A stretch of 64,000 nt of DNA, taken from Anas platyrhynchos (lineage: Eukaryota; Chordata; Aves; Anseriformes; Anatidae). The notes under the pieces were generated by a model. It worked only from the letters and a program-made list of their open reading frames with translations. It was not told the origin of the DNA and did not search any database. The position numbers and the translations under genes were made by a program. Shown piece by piece: positions 15,401-27,599 of the stretch; position 1 is the stretch's first letter; every line of letters starts with the position of its first letter. The DNA lies in assembly GCF_047663525.1 (NCBI RefSeq), contig NC_092612.1, forward strand, positions 1,335,501 through 1,399,500, written 5' to 3'.

Positions 15401-18056
15401 GAATTCTATAGATGAACATTCCCATACCCTTAAAAAAAAAAAATGATATTAGAAGACTTACATATTTCTTCTGCAAGGCATCATAGCATCCTAACATCCT
15501 GCAAAAATCAAATAAGATTGTCCATCTAGTCCGGATTAAAATACTCCCACAGAATTAAAGTATTTGTGCACTCTTACTACTGCTGCAGCAAAAATAATGC
15601 TTATTCCATCACGTCTTTTTTTATTAGTAATAACAGTTTTTTACTTACCAAGTAAAAATACGATCTATAAGGAAATAAAACAAGACAATTGGATGCTTAT
15701 CAGTGTCAAATTTTATAAATGGATTCACAAATCAGTGTATGAATACTTCAGCTGAACATCTCTGAAGCACAAAGGCGTTATTACTTAGCTGCTGGAATTT
15801 TGTTTTCCTGTAACATGCAAACAGGACCCCAAAACTTACTGTAATTGCCCCTGCAGTTCTTTTGAATGTGGTCAACGAGCAGGCGTTACTTTTGGCACGT
15901 CCACGATGCTGAGTTACAAAACTCTGCTCACCTGTAAGCAACAAAGGGCTTGCACAAGCCCTTGCCAGCATCCTCAGGCTGCTGTGCCACTGCCCTTGCA
16001 TGCTAAGGCTTGGTTCCCATCTGAGTGACCCAGTCACACCTCCAACATCGCAGCTCAGCATCTCCAGCACCTCGCAGTGACTGCCTTGAAGCCCCAGCTG
16101 CTGGACTGCTTTGTTTCTAAATGCTCGCCCTCTCATTCTGGTGTAAGCGTGAAAATTGAGAGGTCCTAAAATCAGGAATGTGTCCTCTCAAAGCCCTGGT
16201 GCAGCTTGAGCTCGACCACAACACGTTCAGTGCATGGGCAGTGACTCCAGTTTGTTTCCTAAAGGGTTCGACGCAGCCTGCAGCGGGGTTAAATCCTGTG
16301 CACGAAATTGCTGCGCCCTTTCCTCTACCCTGCAGGACCGAGAGGACCTCGGGAGTCACCCAAACACTTCTGGAAGGAAACCAAAGCCACACCTGGAGGC
16401 ACCCGGCAGTGAAACAACTGCAGGCAACACCCCAGTAACCAGAGGGCATCTGAGCAGTGAGGAAGTTGGAGGTATTTAAGCCCATTCTGCAGCAGAGCTG
16501 GGGAGGAATCCATTTCCCCAGGCAGACAAGCAACACCCCAGGTGCCCTTTGCCTCATACACACCTTTTTAAACAGCAGGGAGGGTGGCCAGGAACCAACC
16601 TCGTTGAGAACAGAAAGGAAAACGATAAATACCTCGAGTCCCAGCTGAGGCACTCGACTGGGTGAACGTGCAAGAGGGCAGAGACAACTCTGGTTTGGAA
16701 TAGGAAGGCCCACGGTACCACTTTCCTACACAAAATTAGCGCCAGAGCTTCAAACACGAGATGCAGAACAGCAACAGGCTCAGTTTTTGTGGGAACACTG
16801 CACCCTCTACCCAGCCACAGAGGAATTGCTGGTTAGGTTTTTTGCATTCATCTGCATCGTGAGCATTCTCCTGCACCCATGGAAACCAAACATAAAGCAC
16901 ACTCAGCCTAAACAATGACTGAGCCCTATGAAACACCGGGCTGTAAGCTTCCTAGAACAGGAACTGAAGAAATCAGTGACAGCTTTACCAAAGTGCGTGC
17001 GGTTTTATTTTCTGAGTAAGAAATTGTTACTAAAAACACTGCCCGTGCAGTTGTTTACTTGCAGAAAGTGAAGTTTTCTTTCGAGTTGCAAGCAAGGAAG
17101 GCATCTCTCGAGCTCACACACCATGCAAGTGTTCCAGTTCACATACCATTTCACCAGCTGAGTAGAGCCAGGACAGTTCTTGTCTTCCCTCAGGATTTTG
17201 ACGCATAGATCTCAAATCAAAAACAAAAAAATATGTTAAATTTTTTTATATGTTAAATATTTTTAATATAATATTTATATGACAAAATTATGACACTAAA
17301 AGTGAAGTTCATTCCCCAGAATTGTATGTTAAAAGTCGGTTTTCATTTACATTGCTCTAAATATTCTAATTCCTGCATCAGCATCACCCCTATCTTTAAT
17401 AAAACTCAGTAATATTAGCAAAGTTTCATTACACTCATAAGAAATAGCTATTGCCTTTAATTAAATGAACTTTAATTTATTTAAAAATGTCAACTTAACC
17501 ACCCCGTGCCACTGCATCACGCAAAGAGTCTGTTACCATCCAGGTATCTTGTCCCATAGGCACTTTCAGGGAAGATCCCCCTCAGGTACGTGATGCAGGA
17601 CACTGCCACCGCCAAGAGCCTCTTCACCAGCGTCAGAGATTGCTGCTCTGTGGTTATTTTATTGGGAAACACGACCGCACTCTGAAAGAGGAAAAACAGC
17701 TTTCAACATCGAACGCGCAGCCTGCAGCCTGTTCCGCTGACGAACATTTTAATTGACAAACATTTATAAAACTAAGCATTTTCTTCACACTTGGTGTTAC
17801 TATGCTTTTAGGACATTGACAATTTTTACCAAGCGTGTGACCGCAAAGTTCAGACTTTTAAACCTATTTTGAGCACCTTTATGCTTAGGTGAGCATTGAA
17901 TTAATCCATAATTTTCCAACGCAGAAAGCTTACAAAGCACCTGGGTGCATTACTTCAGCTACAATTCACTATGTTTTTCTTTATTCAACTAACACGCTGT
18001 GCCGAAACATGATGAAGTCATACCGTACAGTTCTTCTGCTTCTGAGCAGTTGCCAT
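9417..18056 (-). CDS. HORMAD1: HORMA domain-containing protein 1 (13 coding exons)
   Basis: HORMAD1 coats unsynapsed meiotic chromosome axes, supports double-strand break formation and recruits checkpoint factors. Coding exons in order: 18056-18024, 17681-17537, 17210-17147, 15498-15462, 15219-15199, 15101-15075, 14604-14537, 13327-13176, 12857-12604, 11794-11728, 10702-10626, 10124-10041, 9488-9417; 366 residues (human 394). The HORMA domain is clear: [63 protein letters not shown] and [17 protein letters not shown]. The C-terminal tail keeps [16 protein letters not shown] and ends [13 protein letters not shown], likely containing the closure motif and a basic localisation signal. Two adjacent exons are only 21 and 27 bp. 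The tail is shorter than human; a missing small exon between 10041 and 9488 cannot be excluded. Neighbours ENSA and GOLPH3L match human order. Confidence 0.95.
9489..17536 (-). other. HORMAD1 introns
   Basis: Introns between the coding exons hold no further gene I can support. They include T-runs near 10166-10187 and 14190, and an AT-rich tract at 17215-17290. Open frames of 60-150 codons here overlap the known exons or are unrelated. Confidence 0.6.
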
Positions 18057-18892
18057 TTTGCTGATTTTACTCTTCTGGCTGTTAAGAAAACATCTGCATT
18101 AATGCACGTACAAGCACTGCTCAGGAGCGCGTTCAGCTCACGCTGCAGCTATTTGGTTTTATCAACCCCGTAGCTGAACCTACAGATGTTTCCTGGGCAA
18201 TTTACCTCTATCAGTTGACAAACTCATTTAAATGGAACAGTACAGGAGGTCTTATTTAGTAATTGGCTGTGTTAGACACGGGATTTTTCACTTCTAACAA
18301 CCAAGGGAAAAGCTGCACGAGCTAAGTGAGATCAGGGATGCATGTGCATGGGCAAAACCCACCCCAATCACCACCTCCCCTGTGTGTGTCAACACAGAGC
18401 CCCCCTCCCCAGCTCCCCACACATAATTACAGTATTTTGGGCCTATTGGCATATAGGAGCCTTTGAAATAGATGCTACGTGTTAACACCAGCCAAAGCCA
18501 AACCATTCTGCTTTTGGCCACCACCTCCAGATTTTGGTTGTTTTCCTTCACCACTCAGATGAAAACACACAGACAGAACCTTCCACGGCTCCTTTTTTTT
18601 CCTGTTTAACCACTTTTTGACAACCCCTGACATTCAGTGGTTTAAGCATGTGGTACGAACACCCCAAACAAGCCTTCCACAGCCCTGTCTCTCGAAGTGA
18701 GATGCACCTATGATGAAGGACGGTAAACCCTTCCCTTTGTAGTCCGGAAAATACACCAGATTGGAAATACACCTCCAGAAAATACCACACCAGGCTGAAA
18801 AAGCCGCCCCACAGTAAGCACAAGGGCCTGGCACAGTCCCTCCCCCCTCCCTCCTCAGAACGCAGCTGGCCCGGCCCGCCCGCTTCCCTCCG

Positions 18893-18900
18893 CTTTTATA
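18893..18900 (-). promoter_or_regulatory. TATA box of HORMAD1
   Basis: The minus strand reads TATAAAAG within a GC-rich block about 840 bases upstream of the coding start. A transcription start about 30 bases downstream, near 18865, would imply a 5' non-coding exon and an intron before the ATG exon at 18056. The link to HORMAD1 is inferred from position and strand. Confidence 0.5.
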
Positions 18901-18910
18901 GCCCGCGAGG

Positions 18911-19014
18911 GCCGTGCGCAAAACGGGGCGGGGCTACGAGCTCTGCACGCGGCGCCGCGGGCCGTGCGCAGCCCCGCCTTCTCCAGCCCTCAGGCGGCAG
19001 AGGGGCCGTGCGCA
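18911..19014. promoter_or_regulatory. three GCCGTGCGCA direct repeats
   Basis: The decamer GCCGTGCGCA occurs at 18911-18920, 18961-18970 and 19005-19014, immediately upstream of the HORMAD1 TATA box. TGCGCA is the half-site core of NRF1, so these may be activator sites of this germline gene's CpG promoter. Confidence 0.45.
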
Positions 19015-19017
19015 AAG

Positions 19018-19065
19018 CTCCCAGTACGCTCCCAGTACACTCCCAGTACACTCCACTCCCAGGCT
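19018..19065. repeat. CTCCCAGTACA short tandem repeat
   Basis: Four imperfect 11-12 bp copies of CTCCCAGTACACT lie between the HORMAD1 promoter and the next gene. The unit resembles the array at 2300-2425. Confidence 0.7.
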
Positions 19066-19140
19066 TCTTCAGAGCTCCCAGTTCTGCTCAGAGTCTCCCC
19101 CTACCTGCCCCCAGTTGCAGGGTTTTCAGTGTAAAAAATA

Positions 19141-19970
19141 AATGTATTTAAGAAGAATTTTAATCCCCATTCAGCTGCTGGGATTGCCTTGCACAACCAG
19201 TGCTCTGTTGCTGCCAGTACAACGGCCAAAGCCAGAATTAAAAGCACTTGTTGGGTTTATAATTAATTGGAGGTAACTGTTAGATTTTAAAAGCCGTGTG
19301 CTCACACCTTGCAATGTCTGATTTTGGAACCACAGAATTCAAGCCATGGAGATGGAAATGCATCCCCGGGTACTGCTGGTGTTACCTTCAAAAGGCCGTC
19401 ACCAGCTCCACCACAGCTCGTGTTCTACACGGGGTCTTGGTTAGGGACCCCTCAGCCATGCAGATCGCTGTCCCCAACAAATTGCTGCACCCCAGCCTGT
19501 CCCCACGGTGCTGCAGGGGATGAGGATCTAAGTGGGCCTCTTCCTTCAGCTATAATTATAAATGCCATAATGTCGATCGCTCCTGGACCTGAAAAATCTT
19601 TTGAGAAGGATGCTGCTGTGAAAAATGTAGTGAGGGAAGTGGTGCTCATCTATGGGAAATCCAGGGAAGCCCCCACCACGGTCAGCTGTGAGGCTGAGCC
19701 TTTTTATTCAATCAAATTTGGGAATCGTTTTGGCTAAAGAGGATGCTGCAAGTGCTGTGATCAAGCTGGTGGTGGACATCCCAACTCTGACATTTCATCA
19801 CATCGTTGGGATGTCAGCCCCCTGGTCTTACAGAGGAAGAACCTCCGAAGAACCTAGGGGAAAAGACCCCAGTGTGATGCCACAGCTGCCACCTCAGGGG
19901 GCACCTCTGTGACCTCAGAGGCATCTGTGCTCACCCCCGGGGTGAGCCTGAGGTCTGCAGTGCCCCGGAG
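19141..19970. other. intergenic region between HORMAD1 promoter and SUN-like gene
   Basis: An AT-richer stretch (19141-19300) is followed by mixed sequence with a 142-codon plus frame at 19309-19737 that I do not recognise. It may contain the promoter and 5' UTR of the gene that starts at 19971, but no TATA box or clear motif was found. Confidence 0.4.
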
Positions 19971-22844
19971 ATGGCGAGGAGAGCTCCCCGAAAGAGGCGC
20001 CCGGGGGCACCGCCGGGCCCCTCGCAGAGCGGGGCCGCCAGCAAGCCCACAGGGGAGGCAGCGGGGCCGAGCCCCGGGTACGGGGCGCTGAGGCTTTACT
20101 GGGAGGCAGTAGCCCCAAGTTTTGCCCCACAGGGGGGCCAAGCCCCAAGTTTTGCCCCACAGAGGGGCCAAGCCCCAGGTTTTGTTCCTTAGGAAGGCCA
20201 AGCCCCAGGTTTTGCTGTATGGGGAGGCCCTGCCTGGCTGTGCGGGCAGGGACCCCGCCAGCATCCTGGGACACAGTGGCCATGGTAGGGGACTGTCCCT
20301 GCTCCCTGAACACCATGGGGATATTGAGAGTAGATCGAGGTTAGATGTAAGGGAGAAATTCTTCACCCAGAGGGTGGTGAGGCGCTGGAGCAGGCTGCCC
20401 AGGGATGCTGTGGAGACCCCTGAAAATCACCCAGCCCCGCTGCCCTTCCTTGCTGCTGCTGGGAGGTCCCTGGGAGCCCTCCCAAGCCCTGTCCTCGGGC
20501 AAGGGGCTCTGTTGAGGCTGCTCCTGCCTGCTGTGGCTCCTGCAGACAGACAGGCTTCATATTTTTCCTCCCACAGGTGCCTCCACGTGCAGGTTGGGCT
20601 GCAGGAGGTGAGGCACTCGTTGGAGTTGGTTCCTGGCTCTGCCAGCCAAGAGCCTGCAAGGCAGCATGACACGGCCAGGGAAGCTGCAGGTAAGCTGGGC
20701 ACTGCTGCTTGAAATCCCCCGGGGTGACCCCACGGAGCTCCTCTGTGCCCAAGGAAATCGCTCCAGCAACATTTCCCCCGTGGCAGAAGAACCAGAGGCT
20801 GCTGTCCTCTGGGGCACGCCTCTGGTGGGGATTTAGGGCAGGAGAGCTCAACACCGAGAGCTGACTTTGTGCTCATTTCTCTGCCCAGAGACGGTCGTCG
20901 GCACTGCTCGCCATCTGGCAAGGGTCCTCGTGCTGCAGACCCTTCTCAGCGCTTGCATCCTCGCTGTGTACGTACAACACGTTTCTGTTGTGGATTAGGG
21001 GAGAAATGGGACGGCTGCGGGCTGGAGTGTGAGCAGGGGAGGGCAGGGGGTACTGCCCGGCCAGCACACCGTGGCTACCACTAGCCAAAGCTCAGGCACT
21101 GCCGTTTCCATTCTGTAGCTGTGTTTATTTCCCTGGGTTATTCCTGTGCCCTTTCTGAAGGTGCTCCTGGAGCCCTTCCTTCGGGGAAGATCTGCCTGCG
21201 GCGTTGGGCAGCGTGGACAGAAGGAGTATTTCAAGGAGTGTTTCTCCTGAGGGCTGCCCCCTCAGCTTGCTCTCCACAGCAGGCTTCCAAAACGGCTTCT
21301 TTCCAGGCTGCAACTGGAAATCCACCCACAGCGGGGGTTGCCTAAAGCTTGGAATATTAACAACAATACCAAAACTCCCTCCTTCTTAGGCAAAAGATGA
21401 CCCTGCGCAAGAAGGAGCTCTTGAAAATCCTCCTCGTGGCCTCAGTGATCTTTGGTGAGTTTTCACGAGGAAATACCTGGCCGTGCCCATGTTCCCTGTG
21501 TCCTCCTTTCACCCGCTGCCACCCAGCAGCAGGAGGAGACGCCGTGACCACGGGCAGAGTAACCGTGTCCCGGTGATGTGCGTTGCAGCAGCCGGCACAG
21601 TTTGCTGCAGGACCTCGCAGCCGGGCTGGAAAACGGGGGCGAGGAAAACGGCCCAGGTGAGCGACTGCTGCGGGGCAGGCAGCTCCTCTGGGAGTGCTGC
21701 TGCTGCTGGGAGCTGGGGGTTCGTTTTCTGCTCTGGTTCCCTCTGGAGCGACCTGAGGAAGCGGCAGCTTTGCCGTGTGTCCTCGGGGAAGCCCACGGGG
21801 AGCCCCAGCAGCTTCGATTCTCTAAGGGAGAGCTTTTCCTTTCCAGAGGCTGCTGGCAGAAACGGAGTCTCTGCGGTAAGAGATGTTTCCTGAGCTGGGC
21901 TTGGTTTTGGGCAGTAGCCATCTGCTGACCTCTGGCTACTTGCACTCATTTTCGTAGCCTCCTGGGCTCGCGTAGGTCTTTGGGTCTTTGCCTTTTGCTA
22001 AACCCGGTGATGAAGGGAAGCACCCACGTGAAAGAAAAAGAAAAGAGAGCGGAGCACAGCCTCCTTGTTGGGCTTGGAAGCTCTCCGGAGGGGACAGGCT
22101 GCGCTCTGATGGGATCTACTGCTTTCCTGTTGGCCGCAGGAACTCTCTGGATTCCATGGAGGTCCAAGCCAAGAGGATCCAGCTCCTGCTGGAGCAGCTG
22201 GCTTCACTGAGGGCAGAGCTCAGCAGCGTGAAGGAGGTGATCCTGCACTTTGTGAAACGAGGCCGGGATGAGCACAACCCCTGGAGAGGCTGGAGCTGCA
22301 AGCGTAGAGGGTGGAGGCAAGGCTGTGGGGCCTGGCCCACGTCTGCACTGTGGCTTCAGACACAAATAATGCTCCTCAGCCCTTCCTTCTCCTGCCAGAG
22401 AGCAGAGAGAGCCTCGCCTCCCTCCAGGCAACGCGTGCCTTGAGCTCCCCTGGAGAAACTGAGCCACTGCTGCTGCTGCGGTTCCCTCCTGTGATTGCTT
22501 TTGTCTTTCCCAGGAGGTTCAGGAGCTGAAACGGGCAGCGTCTGAGACAGCTTTGGAAGACGATGCTCAGCCGCCTGACCGGGCACTGGAAAGCTCAGGT
22601 ACAGCCACACGCTCTCACAGGGGCTGAGCAGCTTCCCTCCGAATCCCGGGGCCGGGTCCCCCTTTGCTGCCCGTGCTCGGCGTCCCCGTGGGCGCTCGGG
22701 GCCTCCCAGCACCACCAGAGCTGCTCCTTGCGGTGCAGAGCAGCAGCCAGGTGGCTTCTCTGCTTTCCCTGTGCAGCTGGGCACCTCCACCCGGCGAGGA
22801 CGGTGGCGAGAGACGAGGGGCTTGGCACCAACAACACCGTGTGA
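19971..22844 (+). CDS. SUN-family-like membrane coiled-coil protein, SUN domain truncated (8 exons)
   Basis: The model joins 19971-20077, 20577-20689, 20889-20967, 21390-21454, 21589-21656, 21847-21875, 22140-22236, 22514-22598 and 22777-22844; every phase fits and the frame stays open for 236 residues (nine coding segments). The N-terminus MARRAPRKRRPG is basic. Hydrophobic stretches at residues 86-100 (VLVLQTLLSACILAV) and 110-128 (LLKILLVASVIFAAG) could span the membrane. Residues 145-195 form a heptad-rich coiled coil including RIQLLLEQLASLRAEL and EEVQELKRAA. The end PPDRALESSAGHLHPARTV resembles the opening of a SUN domain (PDYALSSxGASIDLxxTS in SPAG4), then stops after 14 more residues. 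SUN proteins anchor the nuclear envelope to the cytoskeleton; without the domain KASH binding would be lost. It may be a truncated paralogue or a decaying gene. The first exon is the least certain. Confidence 0.5.
20104..20220. repeat. 31-32 bp tandem repeat in first intron of SUN-like gene
   Basis: Four copies of a unit beginning AGCCCCAAGTTTTG start near 20110, 20141, 20171 and 20203. The first two are nearly identical, the last two carry AGGTTTTG. They lie just downstream of the proposed exon 1 donor. Confidence 0.8.
20325..20422 (+). mobile_element. CR1 LINE fragment (sense)
   Basis: The segment containing GAAATTCTTCACCCAGAGGG and GGCGCTGGAGCAGGCTGCCC matches the well-known conserved 3' portion of avian CR1 elements, in the sense orientation. 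Only about 100 bp is recognisable, so it is a short truncated copy within intron 1 of the SUN-like gene. Confidence 0.75.
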
Positions 22845-22907
22845 GCACCGTGTAAGCACCGGGGTCTCCTACCCCGCAGCCTCTTGCACCCTCATGCCCC
22901 TTTCTTC

Positions 22908-22913
22908 ATTAAA
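22908..22913 (+). terminator. polyadenylation signal of SUN-like gene
   Basis: ATTAAA lies 64 bases after the stop codon of the SUN-like model, supporting a genuine short 3' end there rather than continuation into more exons. Confidence 0.45.
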
Positions 22914-23129
22914 GGTGCCACCACCGAGCATGTAAATGCCCAGAATTGGTCCTGCAGGCTTTTTTTTTTTGCTTCTTCCGTGCCATGAACTCCTCCTTTT
23001 AACCATCTTGCAGGTTTCAGCCCTTCCTGTGGGGTTAGCAGATCTCCCCACAGCCCGGTTCTGTTGCTCAAGCCCGCGGTGCGGGTAAGGATCCTAAAAG
23101 CCAAGGTGTAACGCAGGGCACCCTTCTTG

Positions 23130-23640
23130 CACCCTAGAGGCCTCCTGGGGACACTTCCTTTAATTTACTGCCTTCTCGAGGTGTCACAGAGCTCTCCAGC
23201 ATGCTCCAGGGGCCTCCCAGGGGCCCACGTTTTGTTCCAAAACCAGCTGGAGCCATCGGAACGCTCCCCGGTGACCTCGTCCTTCCAGGCAGCACCACGG
23301 CCCTTCTGTGAATCGATAACCCACTCCAGAGTCCTCACGTGTCTACAAGGACCACCCGAAACCCTCCCAGTGACCTCCAGTGTCCTCCAGGATGCCACAG
23401 AGCCCTCCCAGTGCTGCCTTCAAGCATCCTGGGGCCCTGCAGTGCTTCCTAGGACCTGCTGGAGGCCTCGAAGGGCTCTAGCACACCATGAAGACCTTGC
23501 TGGACTCCCCAGTGCTCTCTGCAGTCCCCTGCAGGCCTCCCAGTCCCCCCCTGCTGTTCTCCAGTGCCCTGCAGGTGCCTCCCAGCACTCCCAGTGCTGG
23601 CGATTCCCAGGCAGGAGGGGGAAGGCGGGCTCGGGGCTGT
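23130..23640. repeat. degenerate CCTCCCAGTG minisatellite
   Basis: Loosely periodic copies of CCTCCCAGTGCT, CCTCCAGGATGCC and GGGCCTCCCAGGGG fill the space between the SUN-like gene and the HAX1 3' end. Divergence is high and no single period is kept. The 182-codon plus frame across it is not supported as a gene. Confidence 0.55.
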
Positions 23641-23747
23641 CTGCACCCACAGGGCAGCCCCCGGAGCCGCCGTGAGACCCCCAGCTCCAAATCTGGGGGG
23701 GTCCCGTGCCCGAAGGAGCCTCGCACGCCACCGTTAGCATAAATAGA

Positions 23748-23753
23748 TTTATT
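23748..23753 (-). terminator. polyadenylation signal of HAX1
   Basis: Plus-strand TTTATT gives AATAAA on the minus strand, about 230 bases past the HAX1 stop, as expected for a short 3' UTR. Confidence 0.75.
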
Positions 23754-23983
23754 GCTCTGTACACATCTACATGTTTGTCCCCAAAACGTGGTGGTGCCCC
23801 AGAAGGGGGGGGGCGGGGGCAGCCCCCAGCGCAGCCACCGCGTCCCTACAGGACCTGGCCCACCTGCGAAGAAAACGGGCGGTGAGAAGGGGCTGCGCCC
23901 ACCCCGGGCACAGCCAGAAAGCCCCCCCCCTGTGCCCCCCACACCCCTCTCACGTACCGGGGGTGGCCAGCAGGAGGTCAGGG

Positions 23984-25759
<1,776 letters not shown>

Positions 25760-25914
25760 CGGGCCCGGCCGTAAAGCGCCGCCGCCGCAAAGCGCCCCCG
25801 GGGCCGGCCCCGGGGCCTCCCCGCCGCCCCCCCCCCGCTGCCCCCCCCCCGCCACGGCGCTTGTGGGGAGGGGACGGGAGTGGAGGGGGCCTGGGGCCTG
25901 CCGGGGGGTGCAGC

Positions 25915-26218
25915 CCCAGTAACACACCAGTAACACACCAGTAACATACCAGTAATACACCAGTAACAGCAGCAGTCCCAGTAGCACCAGTAACACCGGC
26001 AATCCCAGTAGCACCAGCAGCCCCAGTAGCACCACAGCAGTAACACCAGCAGCCCCAGTCACACCAGTAACAGCGGTAACGCAGCAGCCACCTCATTAAC
26101 GCCAGTGGTCCCAGTAACATGAGTAACCCCCGTACCACCACCAACAGCAGCCCCAGTAACCCCAATAACACCAGCAGTCCCAGTAACACACCAGTAACCC
26201 CAATAACACCACCAGCTG
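25915..26218. repeat. CCAGTAACAC minisatellite upstream of HAX1
   Basis: Units such as CCAGTAACACA and CCAGCAGCCCC repeat for about 300 bp with a loose 9-12 bp period. It lies just upstream of the HAX1 CpG-rich first exon. Confidence 0.85.
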
Positions 26219-27035
26219 CAGCTGATTCCGGGTAGGGATATATTTAGGGTTGCTCAGAAAGAGCGAACACGGAGGGTCCAGTTGCATGTGGGGCTGCGTA
26301 AAGGCTCCCCTGGGGAGTTCAGGTGTACCTAAAGCCTTCCTTTGGGGGCACTTTTTGATGGGAGAAAGTGGTGTGACTTCTAGGGTCATAATTAGGGTTG
26401 GTTTTGGGGTTACTGGGAGGCTTTCAGGGGGAGCTAGAGGGTGGTCCTGGTCAACAGGGTTGCACAAGGGTGCACTGGAGAGCCCCGTGTGTCCTCCAGA
26501 GGCCTCTGGATCCCAGGAAATGTCCTTGTTTTGCCTTTAGGGTTCAAGAGGAGGCTCTCAGAGCACCGCAGGGTGCCCCAGGAGGCTTCTAGGGCATCCG
26601 AGAGGAAACTGGGGATCACTGGAAGCCTTTCCAGAGGACATTTGTTGTCCCTGGCAGACCCGTGAAGGATCTGGAGTACCACAGGAGGCTCCTGGTGTGC
26701 ACGAGAATGCACTTGAGAGCCCCGCGATTCCACTGGACACCAGATTCTAGGCAGAGAATTTATGATTTACTCCTATTATTTATTTAGAACGTTTATTTAT
26801 TATTATTATTTATTCCTTATTTTGCCTGCACGGCTTGGAGGGCGCCCTGGGAGGCCTCCAGGGCGTGCTAGGTGACACCGAGAGGGACACTCAGAGGCTG
26901 TCCGGGGAAGCCCAACCCCATAGCTCCCACCCAACCCATGGCGTGAGGCGGCGGCGGGGAAGCCCCCCGGGGCCCAGCAGCCAAAAGAACCGGCCCCCGT
27001 GCCTCCATGGTGATTAAGGAGGCATTGGGGAGGCA
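26219..27035. other. HAX1-SMG5 intergenic spacer
   Basis: No gene is recognised. Parts such as 26460-26740 carry loosely repeated AGGCCTCTGG and GGAGGCTTC-like phrases that recall the degenerate array at 23130-23640. An AT-rich ATTTATTATT tract lies at 26760-26825. Confidence 0.4.
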
Positions 27036-27039
27036 TTGG

Positions 27040-27567
27040 GGAGGCAAGGACAATCCCCAGACAACGAAACAAGACACTGGAACTCATGATAAGGAAGCGG
27101 CAGACGGACAGAGAAACAAATGTAAGGACTATGTATCTCGAAACTGGACATTGGAATTCATTATAAAGATACAACGAACTGAAGAATTAGCAACAACCAG
27201 CGCTTGTAATTAAGAAACCTGCCAACTCAGCAGGTTCCTGGCCAAAGGTGAAAAGTACACTGTGAGGAAGACTCGGGGTCTTCCTCCCAAAGACCACTGC
27301 CCACGTCCCAAAGGCCCCTACCCACAATTTTTGGGAGGCTCTACACAGGAACAAGGTGCCAAAAGGCTAATTAGCATGAGAAGCGAGGGAAGGCGGGGAT
27401 AGGTAATGAATATGTATAGGCGCTTGTAGAACATTGACAGATTGATTGTATAAATTCAAGACTGCTTTCCACTTTGGGTATGCATAAGGTGGAGAGATCC
27501 CCCGTGCATCCAGCGCTGCCATAAAGAATATACCACTTCAAGGAAATTTCGGCTTCGATCTTTGAAT
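27040..27567 (+). mobile_element. solo LTR of an avian endogenous retrovirus (fossil)
   Basis: The segment has the organisation of a retroviral LTR read on the plus strand: a U3-like part with partly duplicated GGACATTGGAATTCATTATA-type blocks, a TATAAAT box at about 27450, and a downstream ATAAAGAATA polyadenylation-like region followed by a short end near 27567. No gag, pol or env sequence lies beside it, so it appears to be a solo LTR. The 5' boundary is uncertain and I saw no clear target-site duplication. It has no coding capacity. Family assignment within avian retroviruses and age cannot be fixed without a consensus. Confidence 0.5.
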
Positions 27568-27599
27568 CAATAGCGCCGATTTCCCCCCGTCCCCCCCGG

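Noticed and set aside
21390-22300. Alternative reading frame through the SUN-like exons (starting AKDDPAQEGALENPP)
   Set aside because: It is also open across three junctions but ends at a stop in the next exon and lacks coiled-coil or membrane features; the chosen frame continues to the last exon with consistent phases.
23127-23675. 182-codon plus frame after the SUN-like gene as the missing SUN domain
   Set aside because: The sequence is a degenerate CCTCCCAGTG minisatellite and contains none of the conserved SUN-domain motifs.
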